Assembly (NCBI RefSeq): GCF_015752155.1
Contig: NZ_JADOVI010000017.1
Span: 1 to 60,833, forward strand
Source of the DNA: Cryobacterium sp. MP_M3
GTDB taxonomy: Bacteria > Actinomycetota > Actinomycetes > Actinomycetales > Microbacteriaceae
Direction: 5' to 3'
Length of the DNA stretch: 60,833 nucleotides
Shown here: in pieces, positions 7,493-15,700 of the stretch
Numbering within the stretch: the first letter of the stretch is position 1
Layout of the letters: every line of letters starts with the position of its first letter
Made by a program: the position numbers and the translations under genes
Notes under the pieces: generated by a model
What the model saw: the letters and a program-made list of their open reading frames with translations, nothing else
Told to the model about the DNA's origin: nothing
The model's database searches: none

Positions 7493-8461
7493 CTAGCGAA
7501 GGCGTTCCACCCCCGAGAGGGACCACACGCTCTCGTCCAGCCCGGTGATCGCCCGGGTCGTGGCGGCCACCGCCGGGATCAGGTCCGAACCGGAAGCGGC
7601 GACGAGGTGGATGGTGCGGAAATCGCCGCCCGAGGTCGGACGGGCCACCGCACCCGGCGGCAGGGCGGATGCCGCCACGGCCAGGGTGGGCGCGAGCGCC
7701 ACCCCGAGACCGGCGGCGACCAGGCCGAACACGGCGACGAAGTTGTCGGTCTCGTGGGCGATGCGGGGCAGGTACCCGCGCGGTTCCGCGAGGGCGAGCA
7801 GGTGCGCCCGGCAGCGCGGGCAGCCGGCGATCCAGTTCTCCGCCGCGAGGTCGGCCAGGTCGACCACGCTGTGGGTCGCGAGCGGATGCGCGGCCGGGAG
7901 TAACACGAGCATCTCATCCCGCCAGAGCGGGAGCACGGCGAGGCCCCTGGCGCTGGACCGGTGCGGGTCGCCCGGGTCGCCCGGATAGCTGAAGGTGATG
8001 GCGAGGTCCGCCGCCTGGGCGCGCACGGACTGCACGGCCTCGGGCGGTTCGGCCTCGCGGTAGCTCAATTGCAGTCCCGGGTGCCTCGTCGCGAGTTCCC
8101 GCAGCAGGGTCGGCACGATCGTCGACGACGCCGAGGGGAACGAGGCGAGCCGCACCCGCCCCGATCGCAGCCCGGCGAGCTCGCCGAGTTCCCCGGCCGC
8201 CGCGTCGAGGGCGGTGGTGACGGTGACCGCGTAGCGGCTGAGGATGCGGCCGGCCTCGGTCAGGCGCACGCCGCGGCCGACCCGGCTGACGACCGGCATG
8301 CCGATCCGGGCCTCGAGGCGCTTGAGCTGCTGGCTCACCGCCGGCTGGCTGTAGCCGAGGGATCGCGCCGCCGCGGTGATCGAGCCCAGCTCGGCGATTC
8401 GCTGCACGACACGCAGCGCCTGGGAGTCGAGGTCGAGGGCGTCCGGCCGGGTGAGCGTCAT
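7493..8461 (-). CDS. LysR family transcriptional regulator
   Basis: 322 residues. An N-terminal winged helix (LDSQALRVVQRIAELGSITAAARSLGYSQPAVSQQLKRLE) is followed by a periplasmic-binding-like effector domain (about 95-300). The effector domain contains AGCPRCRAHLL, a CxxC motif that could bind a metal or respond to redox. The gene is divergent from an aminotransferase and shares an 81-bp intergenic region with it that holds a good LysR box. A TATGAT -10 hexamer ends 6 bp before the ATG, so the mRNA may be leaderless and the box would overlap its own promoter, implying autorepression. Confidence 0.93.
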   Translation of the reverse strand: MTLTRPDALDLDSQALRVVQRIAELGSITAAARSLGYSQPAVSQQLKRLEARIGMPVVSRVGRGVRLTEAGRILSRYAVTVTTALDAAAGELGELAGLRSGRVRLASFPSASSTIVPTLLRELATRHPGLQLSYREAEPPEAVQSVRAQAADLAITFSYPGDPGDPHRSSARGLAVLPLWRDEMLVLLPAAHPLATHSVVDLADLAAENWIAGCPRCRAHLLALAEPRGYLPRIAHETDNFVAVFGLVAAGLGVALAPTLAVAASALPPGAVARPTSGGDFRTIHLVAASGSDLIPAVAATTRAITGLDESVWSLSGVERLR

Positions 8462-8469
8462 GTCGTAAT

Positions 8470-8486
8470 CATAATCGTGGCTTATG
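8470..8486. promoter_or_regulatory. LysR-type operator in the divergent promoter region
   Basis: CATAA-TCGTGGC-TTATG is a perfect 5-bp inverted repeat with a 7-bp spacer and satisfies the T-N11-A rule for LysR boxes. It overlaps the putative TATGAT -10 of the LysR gene (minus strand, 8468-8473) and lies 57-73 bp upstream of the aminotransferase start. It probably serves for autorepression and for activation of the partner gene. Confidence 0.65.
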
Positions 8487-8542
8487 GATTCGATCAGATA
8501 CCGGGGATTGTTGAATGGAATTGGTCCGGCGACGATGGTCTC

Positions 8543-9634
8543 ATGCCCATTCCGTCTCCGTCCACGCCGCCCCTCCCCGTCGAGGGTGCCAGTCTCGCGC
8601 AGGCGAAGGCCGCGTACGCACCGACCGTGGGACGCTACCTTGCCGTGTGCACGCTCGGCCTGCCGACGATCGGCACCGTGACGGCCCTCCGCGAGGACGG
8701 CGAGCGCTGGGCGCGGGGCGAGGCCTGCCCGGCCGGCTACGCGGCCGACATCGCGGCGGCCCGGCAGAGCTACGCGTCACTCGTGGGCGTTCCGGCCGGG
8801 GCCGTGGCGATCGGATCACAGGCATCCGTGCTGGCGGCGATGGTCGCGGCCTCGGTGCCCGACGGCGCCGAAGTGCTCTGCGTCGACGGCGATTTCAGCT
8901 CGATGGTGTTCCCGTTCCTGCAGCAGGCCCACCGCGGGGTGCGGGTGCGGCACGCCGCGCTCGACGATCTCGCGGGACTGGTCACCGACGATACCTGGCT
9001 GGTGGCGTTCTCGCTGGTGCAGTCCGCGACCGGACGGCTCGCCGACGCTGACGGCATCGCCCGGGCGGCCCATGCCCACGGGGCGTTCACCCTCTGCGAC
9101 ACCACGCAGGCGGCCGGCTGGATGCCGGTGGCGGCCGGCGACTTCGACGCCACGATCTGCCACGCCTACAAGTGGCTCGGCGCGCCGCGGGGTGCGGCGT
9201 TCCTGACGGTGCTCCCCGCGTTCGCCGCCCGGCTCCGGCCGAGCCAGGCCGGCTGGTATGCCGGGGAGGACCCGTGGCAATCCTGCTACGGACCTGAGAT
9301 GGCGCTGGCGGAGGACGGCCGCCGCTTCGACGTGTCCCCCGCCTGGCCGGCCTGGGTCGGCGCGCGGGAGGCACTGGCGTTCGTCGCCTCGCTCGATCTC
9401 GAGGAGGTGCGGCGCCACGACGCCGGGCTCGGCGACGCGCTCTGCCACGGTCTCGGCCTCAAGGCGAACGGGCAGGCGATCGTGACCTGGTCGGACGCCG
9501 ACGGCAGCGACCTGGCCGGCCTCGCCGCCGCGGGGATCACGGCGTCGGGCCGGGCCGGCCGGGCCAGGGTGGCGTTCCATCTCTGGAACGACCTGGGCGA
9601 CGTCGACGCCGTGCTCGCGGCACTGCGCCGGTGA
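8543..9634 (+). CDS. Aminotransferase class V-fold PLP-dependent enzyme
   Basis: 363 residues, fold type I. The PLP lysine lies in CHAYKWLGAPRG (about residue 212) and an upstream Asp in TLCDTTQAAGW binds the pyridine ring. The start is taken at ATG 8543 because the long upstream open frame runs antisense through the LysR gene. The family includes cysteine desulfurases, kynureninase-like and isopenicillin-epimerase-like enzymes; nothing here fixes the substrate. Divergence from a LysR gene suggests that regulator controls it. Confidence 0.85.
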   Translation: MPIPSPSTPPLPVEGASLAQAKAAYAPTVGRYLAVCTLGLPTIGTVTALREDGERWARGEACPAGYAADIAAARQSYASLVGVPAGAVAIGSQASVLAAMVAASVPDGAEVLCVDGDFSSMVFPFLQQAHRGVRVRHAALDDLAGLVTDDTWLVAFSLVQSATGRLADADGIARAAHAHGAFTLCDTTQAAGWMPVAAGDFDATICHAYKWLGAPRGAAFLTVLPAFAARLRPSQAGWYAGEDPWQSCYGPEMALAEDGRRFDVSPAWPAWVGAREALAFVASLDLEEVRRHDAGLGDALCHGLGLKANGQAIVTWSDADGSDLAGLAAAGITASGRAGRARVAFHLWNDLGDVDAVLAALRR

Positions 9635-9642
9635 GCCACGGG

Positions 9643-9690
9643 GTCTCGACAAGCTCGACCACCGAACCGGTGATCGAGCCCGTCGAGATC
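9643..9690. repeat. Dispersed palindromic repeat, copy 1 (bidirectional terminator position)
   Basis: GTCTCGACAAGCTCGACC then ACCGaaCCGGT and the mirrored half GATCGAGCCCGTCGAGATC. It lies in the 79-bp gap between two convergent genes, so the RNA hairpin could terminate both. Related copies lie at 24880-24929 and 46505-46549. Confidence 0.75.
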
Positions 9691-9713
9691 CCCCGGTCCG
9701 ACCGCCGCCGGGG

Positions 9714-10421
9714 CTACTCCTTGTCGGCGACGGCGGCGATGATCGCCCGGGCGAGCTCGCCCGAGGAGGCCGGGTTCTGCCCGGTGTACAGGTTGCGGTC
9801 GATCTCCATGTGCGGGGCGAACGAGTCGCCGGCGATGAAGTCGGCGCCCAGTTCGACCAGGCGGCTCTGCACGAGCCACGGCGCCTTCGGGGCCAGACCG
9901 CCGAGCACCTCTTCGGCATCGGTGAAGCCGGTCATCCGGTACCCGGTGAACGGCCAGCTGTCGTCGGCACGATTCGCGGCGAGCAGGGCGGCCGGGGCGT
10001 GGCAGAGCACGCCGAGGATCCGGCCGGTGTCGAGGGCATCGGTCAGGATGCGGCCGGAGACCGCGTCGACGGCGAGGTCTTCCATCGGGCCGTGTCCGCC
10101 CGGGTAGAACACCACGTCGTAGTCGGCCACGTCGATGGCATCGAGGCTCTGCGGCTCGTCGAGCTCGCCGGAGATGGAGCCGATGTAGTCGATGATCTGC
10201 GCGGCACGGTCCTCTCCCCCGGCGGATTCGGGGCGCAGGCTGACGGCGTCGATCGTCGGGGCCACGCCACCTGGGGTGGCGATGCTGATCTTCCAGCCGG
10301 CCTCGGTGAAGAGGCGGTGCGGTTCGGCGAGCTCCTCGGCCCAGTACCCGGTGGGGTGCAGGCTGCCGTCGTTCAAGGTCCAGTGGTCAGCCGCGCTGAC
10401 GACGAAGAGTACGTGGGTCAT
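9714..10421 (-). CDS. DJ-1/PfpI family protein (class I glutamine amidotransferase-like)
   Basis: 235 residues, close to Hsp31-type members in length. The nucleophile elbow is LGVLCHAPAAL (Cys near residue 136), and the acidic partner is probably in the FYPGGHGPMEDL segment. AAGGGAG precedes ATG 10421. Relatives act as glyoxalases, chaperones or deglycases; the exact activity is not determined. It lies 71 bp downstream of an NADP-dependent oxidoreductase on the same strand, and that gene is divergent from a TetR gene, so both may belong to an electrophile-response regulon. Confidence 0.88.
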   Translation of the reverse strand: MTHVLFVVSAADHWTLNDGSLHPTGYWAEELAEPHRLFTEAGWKISIATPGGVAPTIDAVSLRPESAGGEDRAAQIIDYIGSISGELDEPQSLDAIDVADYDVVFYPGGHGPMEDLAVDAVSGRILTDALDTGRILGVLCHAPAALLAANRADDSWPFTGYRMTGFTDAEEVLGGLAPKAPWLVQSRLVELGADFIAGDSFAPHMEIDRNLYTGQNPASSGELARAIIAAVADKE

Positions 10422-10492
10422 GGGTTCTCCCTTTTCGGTGGATTCGTGCGTGAAGGCGTAGGTGGAATGGCGCGGGGATTCGTGCGTGGCGA

Positions 10493-11527
10493 TCAGACGG
10501 CCGGGACGAGCTCGCCCGTGCGGACCACCATCTTGCCGGTGTTCTCGCCGCGCATGAGGCCGAGGAAGGCGTCGACCGCGTGGTCGATCCCGTCGACCAC
10601 GGTCTCGTCGAAGACGACCTCTCCCGAGGCGAGCCAGCCGGCCATATCTGTGGAGAACGCGGCGAAGTGCTGCACGTAGTTGCCCACGATGAAGCCCTTG
10701 AGAGTCAGCCCGCGGCCGATCATGTTCGCCATGTTGCGAGGTCCGCCGGCCGCCTCGGTGTTGTTGTACACGGAGATCGCGCCGCAGAGAGCGGCGCGTC
10801 CGCCGTCGTTGAAGCTGGCCAGTGCAGCCTCGAGGTGCTCGCCTCCGACGTTGTCGAAGTAGACGTCGATTCCGTCCGGAGCCGCGGCGGCGAGCTGCCC
10901 GGCGATGTCGCCGTCCTTGTAGTTGAACGCGGCGTCGAAGCCGTACTTCTCGGTCAGGAGGGCGACCTTCTCGGCCGACCCGGCGGAGCCGATCACACGC
11001 CTGGCACCCTTGAGCCGCGCGATCTGTCCCACCATGCTGCCAACGGCCCCGGCCGCGCCGGAGACGAAAACGGTGTCGCCTTCCTTCAGGCCGGCGACCT
11101 CGAGCAGGCCGACGTAGGCGGTGAGGGCCGTCATGCCCAGAACGCCGAGATAGGCTGAGAGCGGAACACCGGGGAGTTCGGGGACGACGCGGAACCCGGC
11201 GGCGTCCTCCTGCACCAGGTCGCGCCAACCGAACTGGTGCACCACCACATCACCGACGGCGACCGTGTCGGAGGCCGACGCGACGACGCGCCCGACGGCT
11301 CCGCCGGTCATGGTCTCACCCAGAGAATAGGGGGCAGAGTAGGACTTGGCGTCGTTCATCCGGCCGCGCATGTAGGGGTCGACCGAGACGAACTCGTTGG
11401 CCACGCGAACCTGGCCGGGGCTCAGCTCGGGCAGGTCGATGCGAATGGCGCCGAAGTCGGTATCCGTCGGCCAGCCGACGGGGCGCGATACGAGCTGGAT
11501 CTGGGTGCTGGTGGTGGATGAGGCCAT
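10493..11527 (-). CDS. NADP-dependent oxidoreductase (MDR, leukotriene B4 dehydrogenase-like)
   Basis: 344 residues. The start is ATG 11527 (MASSTTSTQIQ...) after GAGGAG. The N-terminal signature VDPYMRGRM and the glycine motif SGAAGAVGSMVGQ (about 155-167) place it among zinc-free double-bond reductases. It should reduce alpha,beta-unsaturated carbonyls with NADPH. It is divergent from the adjacent TetR gene across a 100-bp region with three perfect 10-bp palindromes, which suggests direct repression by that TetR. Confidence 0.92.
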   Translation of the reverse strand: MASSTTSTQIQLVSRPVGWPTDTDFGAIRIDLPELSPGQVRVANEFVSVDPYMRGRMNDAKSYSAPYSLGETMTGGAVGRVVASASDTVAVGDVVVHQFGWRDLVQEDAAGFRVVPELPGVPLSAYLGVLGMTALTAYVGLLEVAGLKEGDTVFVSGAAGAVGSMVGQIARLKGARRVIGSAGSAEKVALLTEKYGFDAAFNYKDGDIAGQLAAAAPDGIDVYFDNVGGEHLEAALASFNDGGRAALCGAISVYNNTEAAGGPRNMANMIGRGLTLKGFIVGNYVQHFAAFSTDMAGWLASGEVVFDETVVDGIDHAVDAFLGLMRGENTGKMVVRTGELVPAV

Positions 11528-11551
11528 GTTGGGCTCCTCTGCTAGTTTTGG

Positions 11552-11602
11552 AACGATCGTTTTACTATATAGTGGACCTATCGGTACACAAAATTGATCA
11601 AT
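11552..11602. promoter_or_regulatory. Divergent promoter/operator region with three 10-bp palindromes
   Basis: Three perfect palindromes lie between the MDR and TetR starts: AACGATCGTT (11552-11561), ACTATATAGT (11564-11573) and ATTGATCAAT (11593-11602). The middle one contains TATAGT on both strands and may be a shared -10 element. The first and third are candidate TetR half-site pairs; ATCGGTACAC/ATCGGCACGC also recurs as a direct repeat. Confidence 0.55.
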
Positions 11603-11627
11603 CGGCACGCGAATTCAAGGAGTGGTC

Positions 11628-12245
11628 ATGGGGCGCCTGCAGACCTTCGACAACAGTGTCGTCGTACAAGCTGCACGGGACCTGTTTTGGGACAAGGGCT
11701 ACGAGGCTGCGTCGCTCGCCGACCTGGAGGCAGCCACCGGCCTCGGCCGCTCCAGCCTGTACCACGCCTTCGGGAGCAAACGCGGTCTCTTCGACGCCGC
11801 GGTCACCGACTACCTGGACACGGTCATCCGGCCCCGACTGGCCGTGCTGCGCGCGGGGACCCCGGATGCCTCGGCGCTGTTGGAGTACTTCGACGGCCTC
11901 AGCCGGGCCACGGCGGCCCTGGCCGGCGACTCCCCCCGCACCGGCTGCCTGCTGGTGAATTGCGCGGCCGGACTGGCCGCCCATGACGACCCGGCCCGCG
12001 CTGTCGTCGAGGGCTACCGGGTCGAACTGGCCGACGCGCTGCGGCACGCCCTGGCGTCGGCGTCGGCGTCGGCGCCGAATAAGGCGGATGCCGACCCGGC
12101 CAGACTCGACGAGCGAGTGCGCACCCTCGCCTCGCTGTCGATGAGCGCGATGCTCGTGGCCAGGGTCAACCGAGACGAGGCCGTCGCCCTGCTGGACACG
12201 GCGTCGAGCCAGGTCAGGGCCTGGTTCCCGGGCTCCCCCGCCTGA
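11628..12245 (+). CDS. TetR/AcrR family transcriptional regulator
   Basis: 205 residues. AAGGAG lies 5 bp before ATG 11628. The DNA-binding helices read FWDKGYEAASLADLEAATGLGRSSLYHAFGSKRGLF, typical of the YwnA/AcrR type. A cysteine in GCLLVNCAA and a C-terminal effector domain follow. A short 6-bp tandem repeat near 12055-12075 encodes ASASASA in a loop. Divergence from an NADP-dependent oxidoreductase suggests an electrophile- or redox-sensing repressor. Confidence 0.92.
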   Translation: MGRLQTFDNSVVVQAARDLFWDKGYEAASLADLEAATGLGRSSLYHAFGSKRGLFDAAVTDYLDTVIRPRLAVLRAGTPDASALLEYFDGLSRATAALAGDSPRTGCLLVNCAAGLAAHDDPARAVVEGYRVELADALRHALASASASAPNKADADPARLDERVRTLASLSMSAMLVARVNRDEAVALLDTASSQVRAWFPGSPA

Positions 12246-12257
12246 AGCGGGCCCGGC

Positions 12258-13022
12258 TCAGGCCCGGCGCACCGGATTGGAGAGCACGCCGATCCCGGCG
12301 ATCTCGACCTGCACGGTGTCACCGTTGACGACGGCCCCGGATGCCCCCGGCGCGCCGGTCAGGATGACGTCGCCCGGCAGGAGGGTGAAGACGCCGGAGA
12401 CGAACGAGACCATCTCCGCGATGGTGTGCCGGAGCAGGGCCGCGTCGCCGGTCTGGAACGGCTCGTCATTGATCCGCCCGTGCAGGGACAGGCCGGTCCA
12501 GTCGTACTCGGTGTCGATGACCGGGCCCAGCGGGCAGAAGGAGTCGAAACTCTTCGCCCGGGTCAGGTCCTCGTCGCGTTCGTAGAGGTCGCGCGCTGTC
12601 ACGTCGTTGGCGATCGTGTACCCGAAGATGGCGTCCTCGGCGTCCTCCACCGAAACGTTCTTCGTGATCGTGCCGATGACCACGGCGAGTTCCCCCTCGA
12701 CCCGCACGTCGCCGGACTGGGCCGGGAGCACGATCGGGTCGCCTGGGCCCACGACGGCGGTGTTCGGCTTGAGGAAGATCCGGGGCTCCCTCTGCTCGCC
12801 GGCGGCCTGCTCCTCGCGGTTCTCGTAGAAGGAGTGGGCCATCCCGACCACCTTGGAGCGCGGGATCACCGGGGCGAGCAGTTTGACCTCGCGCAAGGCG
12901 ATCCGCTCCCCGGTCGGGTCGTAGCCGGCGAACATCGGGTCGCCCTTCAGCACGACCAGTTCGTCGTCGTCGATGATCCCGAAGGCGATGATGTCGCCGT
13001 GGCTGAACCGGGCGACCTTCAC
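12258..13022 (-). CDS. Fumarylacetoacetate hydrolase family protein
   Basis: 254 residues. The FAH-fold core is clear: RVEGELAVVIG gives the metal-binding Glu pair, with GYTIANDVTARDL, KSFDSFCPLGP and LLPGDVILTGAPGASGAV. The protein lacks the SH3-like N-terminal domain of true fumarylacetoacetases, so it is probably an acylpyruvate or oxaloacetate-type hydrolase/decarboxylase. The start is GTG 13022, whose GTGA overlaps the ilvE stop. It is the last gene of leuB-ilvE-FAH, an unusual partner for branched-chain synthesis. Confidence 0.9.
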   Translation of the reverse strand: MKVARFSHGDIIAFGIIDDDELVVLKGDPMFAGYDPTGERIALREVKLLAPVIPRSKVVGMAHSFYENREEQAAGEQREPRIFLKPNTAVVGPGDPIVLPAQSGDVRVEGELAVVIGTITKNVSVEDAEDAIFGYTIANDVTARDLYERDEDLTRAKSFDSFCPLGPVIDTEYDWTGLSLHGRINDEPFQTGDAALLRHTIAEMVSFVSGVFTLLPGDVILTGAPGASGAVVNGDTVQVEIAGIGVLSNPVRRA

Positions 13023-14188
13023 GCCTGTCCCGCCGGGGTGTCGAGGCGGGCGAGCCAGCCGTGGCGGTCGGGCAGGCGCCCGTACTGGATGTCGGTCAGC
13101 TCCTGGCGCAGCGCCATCGTGATCTCGCCGGCGGGGGCATCCGGGTTGCCGATCGAGAGGTCGGGCCCCTTGAGTTCGGCGATCGGGGTGACGACGGCGG
13201 CGGTGCCGCAGGCGAACACCTCGGTGATGGCGCCCGATTCGACGCCGTCGCGCCAGTCGCCGAGGGTGACGTCGCGTTCCTCGACGGTCATCCCGCGGTC
13301 CCTGGCCAGCTGCATGATGCTGTCCCTGGTGACGCCCTCGAGGATCGACCCGGTCAGGCGCGGGGTGACGAGCTTGTGGGTGCCGTAGACGAAGAAGACG
13401 TTCATGCCGCCAAGTTCGTCGATGCGGCTGCTGGTCTCCCCGTCGAGGAACAAGACCTGGGCGCACCCGTTGTCATAGGCCTGCATCTGGGGCAACAGCG
13501 AAGCGGCGTAGTTGCCGCCGCACTTGGCGGCGCCGGTGCCGCCTCGTCCGGCCCGGGAATACTCGGTGGAGAGCCAGATCTTGATCGGCGCGACGCCGTT
13601 CGTGAAGTACGCCCCCGCGGGGCTGGCGATGACGTAGTAGCCGACCTTGTGCGCGGCCCGCACCCCGAGGAAGCTCTCGTTGGCGATCATGAACGGGCGC
13701 AGGTAGAGGCTCGTCTCGGCCGCGGAGGGCACCCAGTCACCGTCGACGGCGATGATCTGCTTGATCGATTCGATGAAATCGGGCACGGGGAGTTCCGGCA
13801 GGGCGAGCCGGCGGGCCGAACGCTGCAGGCGCTCCGCGTTCTTCTCCGGACGGAAGGTCCAGATTGACCCGTCGGCGTGGCGGTAGGCCTTCAGGCCCTC
13901 GAAGATCTCCTGGCCGTAGTGCAGCACTGAGGAGGCAGGGTCGAGCTGGAGCGGGCCGTACGGGATGACGCGGGCGTCGTGCCAGCCGTCCTCGAGCGTC
14001 CAGTCGATGGCGACCATGTGGTCGGTGAACTGCTTGCCGAAGCCGGGGTCGCTGAGGATGGCGTCGCGCTCGGCCTTCGTGCGCGGCGTGGTCGCCCGGG
14101 TGACGCTGAAGGCCAGCGGGGCCGTGGCGGTCGTCTCGGTCGGTGCGGTCTGGCTCGGTGCGGTCTGGCTCGGTGCTGCCTGGCTCAT
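13019..14188 (-). CDS. ilvE: Branched-chain amino acid aminotransferase
   Basis: 389 residues, fold type IV PLP enzyme. The PLP lysine is in [12 protein letters not shown] (about residue 220) and YFTNGVAP and [19 protein letters not shown] are family signatures. It transfers the amino group from glutamate in the last step of Ile, Val and Leu synthesis. The ATG overlaps the leuB stop by 4 bp and the stop overlaps the FAH start by 4 bp, indicating translational coupling. The N-terminal 20 residues (PSQT repeats) are encoded by a 15-bp tandem repeat and look dispensable. Confidence 0.97.
   Translation of the reverse strand: MSQAAPSQTAPSQTAPTETTATAPLAFSVTRATTPRTKAERDAILSDPGFGKQFTDHMVAIDWTLEDGWHDARVIPYGPLQLDPASSVLHYGQEIFEGLKAYRHADGSIWTFRPEKNAERLQRSARRLALPELPVPDFIESIKQIIAVDGDWVPSAAETSLYLRPFMIANESFLGVRAAHKVGYYVIASPAGAYFTNGVAPIKIWLSTEYSRAGRGGTGAAKCGGNYAASLLPQMQAYDNGCAQVLFLDGETSSRIDELGGMNVFFVYGTHKLVTPRLTGSILEGVTRDSIMQLARDRGMTVEERDVTLGDWRDGVESGAITEVFACGTAAVVTPIAELKGPDLSIGNPDAPAGEITMALRQELTDIQYGRLPDRHGWLARLDTPAGQA
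14141..14185. repeat. Three 15-bp tandem repeats at the 5' end of ilvE
   Basis: Units CGGTGCGGTCTGGCT at 14141 and 14156, and a third at 14171 with two changes. They lie in the ilvE coding frame (minus strand) and encode AxPSQT-type repeats. Because the period is a multiple of three, copy-number slippage would only change the length of the N-terminal tail. Confidence 0.9.
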
Positions 14189-15267
14189 TGGAGTCCCTTG
14201 TCTGTCAGTCGGGTCACGATGGCGTTGCCCACGTCGGTGGTGCTGCGCGGTGCCGTGGCGGCACCGTCCCCCCTGCGAGCAGCGATGTCCGCGGTGACCG
14301 CGGCGGTCACCCTGGCCGCGGCATCCGTCAGGCCCAGGTGGCTGAGGAGGAGCGCGACCGACAGGATGGCTGCCGTCGGGTCGGCCAGCTGCTTGCCCGC
14401 GATGTCGGGTGCCGATCCGTGCACCGGCTCGAACATGCTGGGGAACCGGCCATCAGGGTTGATGTTCCCGGAGGCCGCGAGGCCGATGCCGCCGCTGATT
14501 GCGGCCGCCAGATCGGTCAGGATGTCGCCGAAGAGGTTGTCCGTGACGATGACATCAAACCTACTCGGATTCGTGACGAGGAAGATCGTCGCCGCGTCGA
14601 CGTGCAGGTAATCGACGCTCACCTCGGGGAATTCGGCCGCCACGGCGGTGACGATGCGCTGCCAGAGGCTGCCGGCGAAGACGAGCACATTGGTCTTGTG
14701 CACGAGGGTGAGGTGCCGGCCCGGCCTGGCCTGGGCGACCGCGAACGCGTACCGGACGACGCGTTCGACGCCGAAGGCGGTGTTGACGGAGACCTCGTTG
14801 GCCACCTCGTGGGTCGTGCCCTGGCGGATCGCGCCGCCGTTGCCGACGTAAGGCCCCTCGGTTCCCTCCCGCACGACGACGAAGTCGACGTTGCCGGGAG
14901 CGGCCAGCGGACTGGGCACCCCGGGGAAGAGCACGCTGGGCCGCAGGTTGACGTAGTGGTCGAGGGAGAACCGCAGTTTGAGCAGCAGGCCGCGTTCGAT
15001 GTTCGCGTTGGCCAGTCTCGGGTCACCTGGAACTCCGCCGACGGCGCCGAGCAGGATCGCGTCGTGGGCGGCGATGGAGGAGAGGTCCTCGTCGGTGAGC
15101 ACGTCACCGGTTTCGAGGAACCGCGCGGCCCCGAGCGAGAACCAGGTCAGGTCGAAGGTGACGTCGTCAGCGGCCGTCGCCGTCTCGAGCACCTTGACGG
15201 CCTCGGCGACGACCTCGGGACCGATCCCGTCGCCTGGAATGACGGCGAGCTTGATTTGAGTGGACAT
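14185..15267 (-). CDS. leuB: 3-isopropylmalate dehydrogenase
   Basis: 360 residues. It begins with the Rossmann-like IPGDGIGPE motif and carries the substrate arginine loop [15 protein letters not shown], the conserved Tyr/Lys pair ([19 protein letters not shown]) and the metal aspartates ([15 protein letters not shown]). The [14 protein letters not shown] signature is intact. It oxidatively decarboxylates 3-isopropylmalate in leucine synthesis. It is the first gene of the coupled leuB-ilvE-FAH operon; the 129-bp gap upstream, shared with a divergent gene, must hold the promoter. Confidence 0.97.
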   Translation of the reverse strand: MSTQIKLAVIPGDGIGPEVVAEAVKVLETATAADDVTFDLTWFSLGAARFLETGDVLTDEDLSSIAAHDAILLGAVGGVPGDPRLANANIERGLLLKLRFSLDHYVNLRPSVLFPGVPSPLAAPGNVDFVVVREGTEGPYVGNGGAIRQGTTHEVANEVSVNTAFGVERVVRYAFAVAQARPGRHLTLVHKTNVLVFAGSLWQRIVTAVAAEFPEVSVDYLHVDAATIFLVTNPSRFDVIVTDNLFGDILTDLAAAISGGIGLAASGNINPDGRFPSMFEPVHGSAPDIAGKQLADPTAAILSVALLLSHLGLTDAAARVTAAVTADIAARRGDGAATAPRSTTDVGNAIVTRLTDKGLQ

Positions 15268-15321
15268 TCGGCTCCGTATGTCTGGGATTTACCTGTAGAT
15301 AAACCCTACTGCGAGCGATCG

Positions 15322-15369
15322 ATTGTCTAAGCTGGACAATTCCTGACAACACAATCCCTGACAGCACAG
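15322..15369. promoter_or_regulatory. Inverted and direct repeats in the leuB upstream region
   Basis: ATTGTC-TAAGCTG-GACAAT (15322-15340) is a perfect 6-bp inverted repeat with 7-bp spacer. Next to it, CCTGACAaCACAa (15342-15354) and CCTGACAgCACAg (15357-15369) form a direct repeat. Both lie between the divergent leuB and DUF6458 genes and are candidate regulator sites. No regulator can be assigned. Confidence 0.4.
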
Positions 15370-15396
15370 CCTGGCAGCCAGAGAAAGCAGACATTC

Positions 15397-15645
15397 ATGA
15401 GCCTTGGACTGGGTATCTTCCTCGTCGTCGTCGTCGGCGCCATCCTCGTCTTCGCGCTGAACATCAGCGTCGACTGGATCGACCTCGACTTCGTCGGCTA
15501 CATCTTCATGGGCGCCGGAGCCGTGATCATCATCCTCGGGATCGTGCTCCTGACCCGCAAGCGCACCAGCGTGAGCACCACCCGGAGCGCCGTCGTCGAC
15601 GGCGAGCAGGTCACGCAGGAGAAGCGCTCGATCGACGACAACTGA
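15397..15645 (+). CDS. DUF6458 family small membrane protein
   Basis: 82 residues: two membrane helices (about 2-22 and 32-53), a short RKR positive stop and a hydrophilic tail with VVDGEQV. This layout matches the actinobacterial DUF6458 family, of unknown function. AGAAAGCAG before the ATG is a modest binding site. The gene is divergent from leuB and convergent with the MFS gene. Confidence 0.85.
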   Translation: MSLGLGIFLVVVVGAILVFALNISVDWIDLDFVGYIFMGAGAVIIILGIVLLTRKRTSVSTTRSAVVDGEQVTQEKRSIDDN

Positions 15646-15670
15646 TCGTCCGGCACGGCTCACGCCGCGC

Positions 15671-15690
15671 GCCGCACGCCGCACGCCGCG
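15671..15690. repeat. Short 7-bp tandem repeat between convergent genes
   Basis: GCCGCAC is repeated twice with a third partial unit, in the 55-bp gap between the DUF6458 gene and the MFS gene. It is GC-rich and may help stall polymerase, but no hairpin with a T-run is present. Confidence 0.4.
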
Positions 15691-15700
15691 AAGCGCCCCG

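Noticed and set aside
6143..7903. 586-codon open frame on the plus strand opposite gltX and the LysR gene
   Set aside because: It is antisense to GluRS and LysR, both with clear catalytic or DNA-binding motifs; composition is typical of a shadow frame.
14141..14185. 15-bp tandem repeats considered as an operator or CRISPR-like array
   Set aside because: They lie inside the ilvE coding frame, have no spacers and encode a simple PSQT-type tail.
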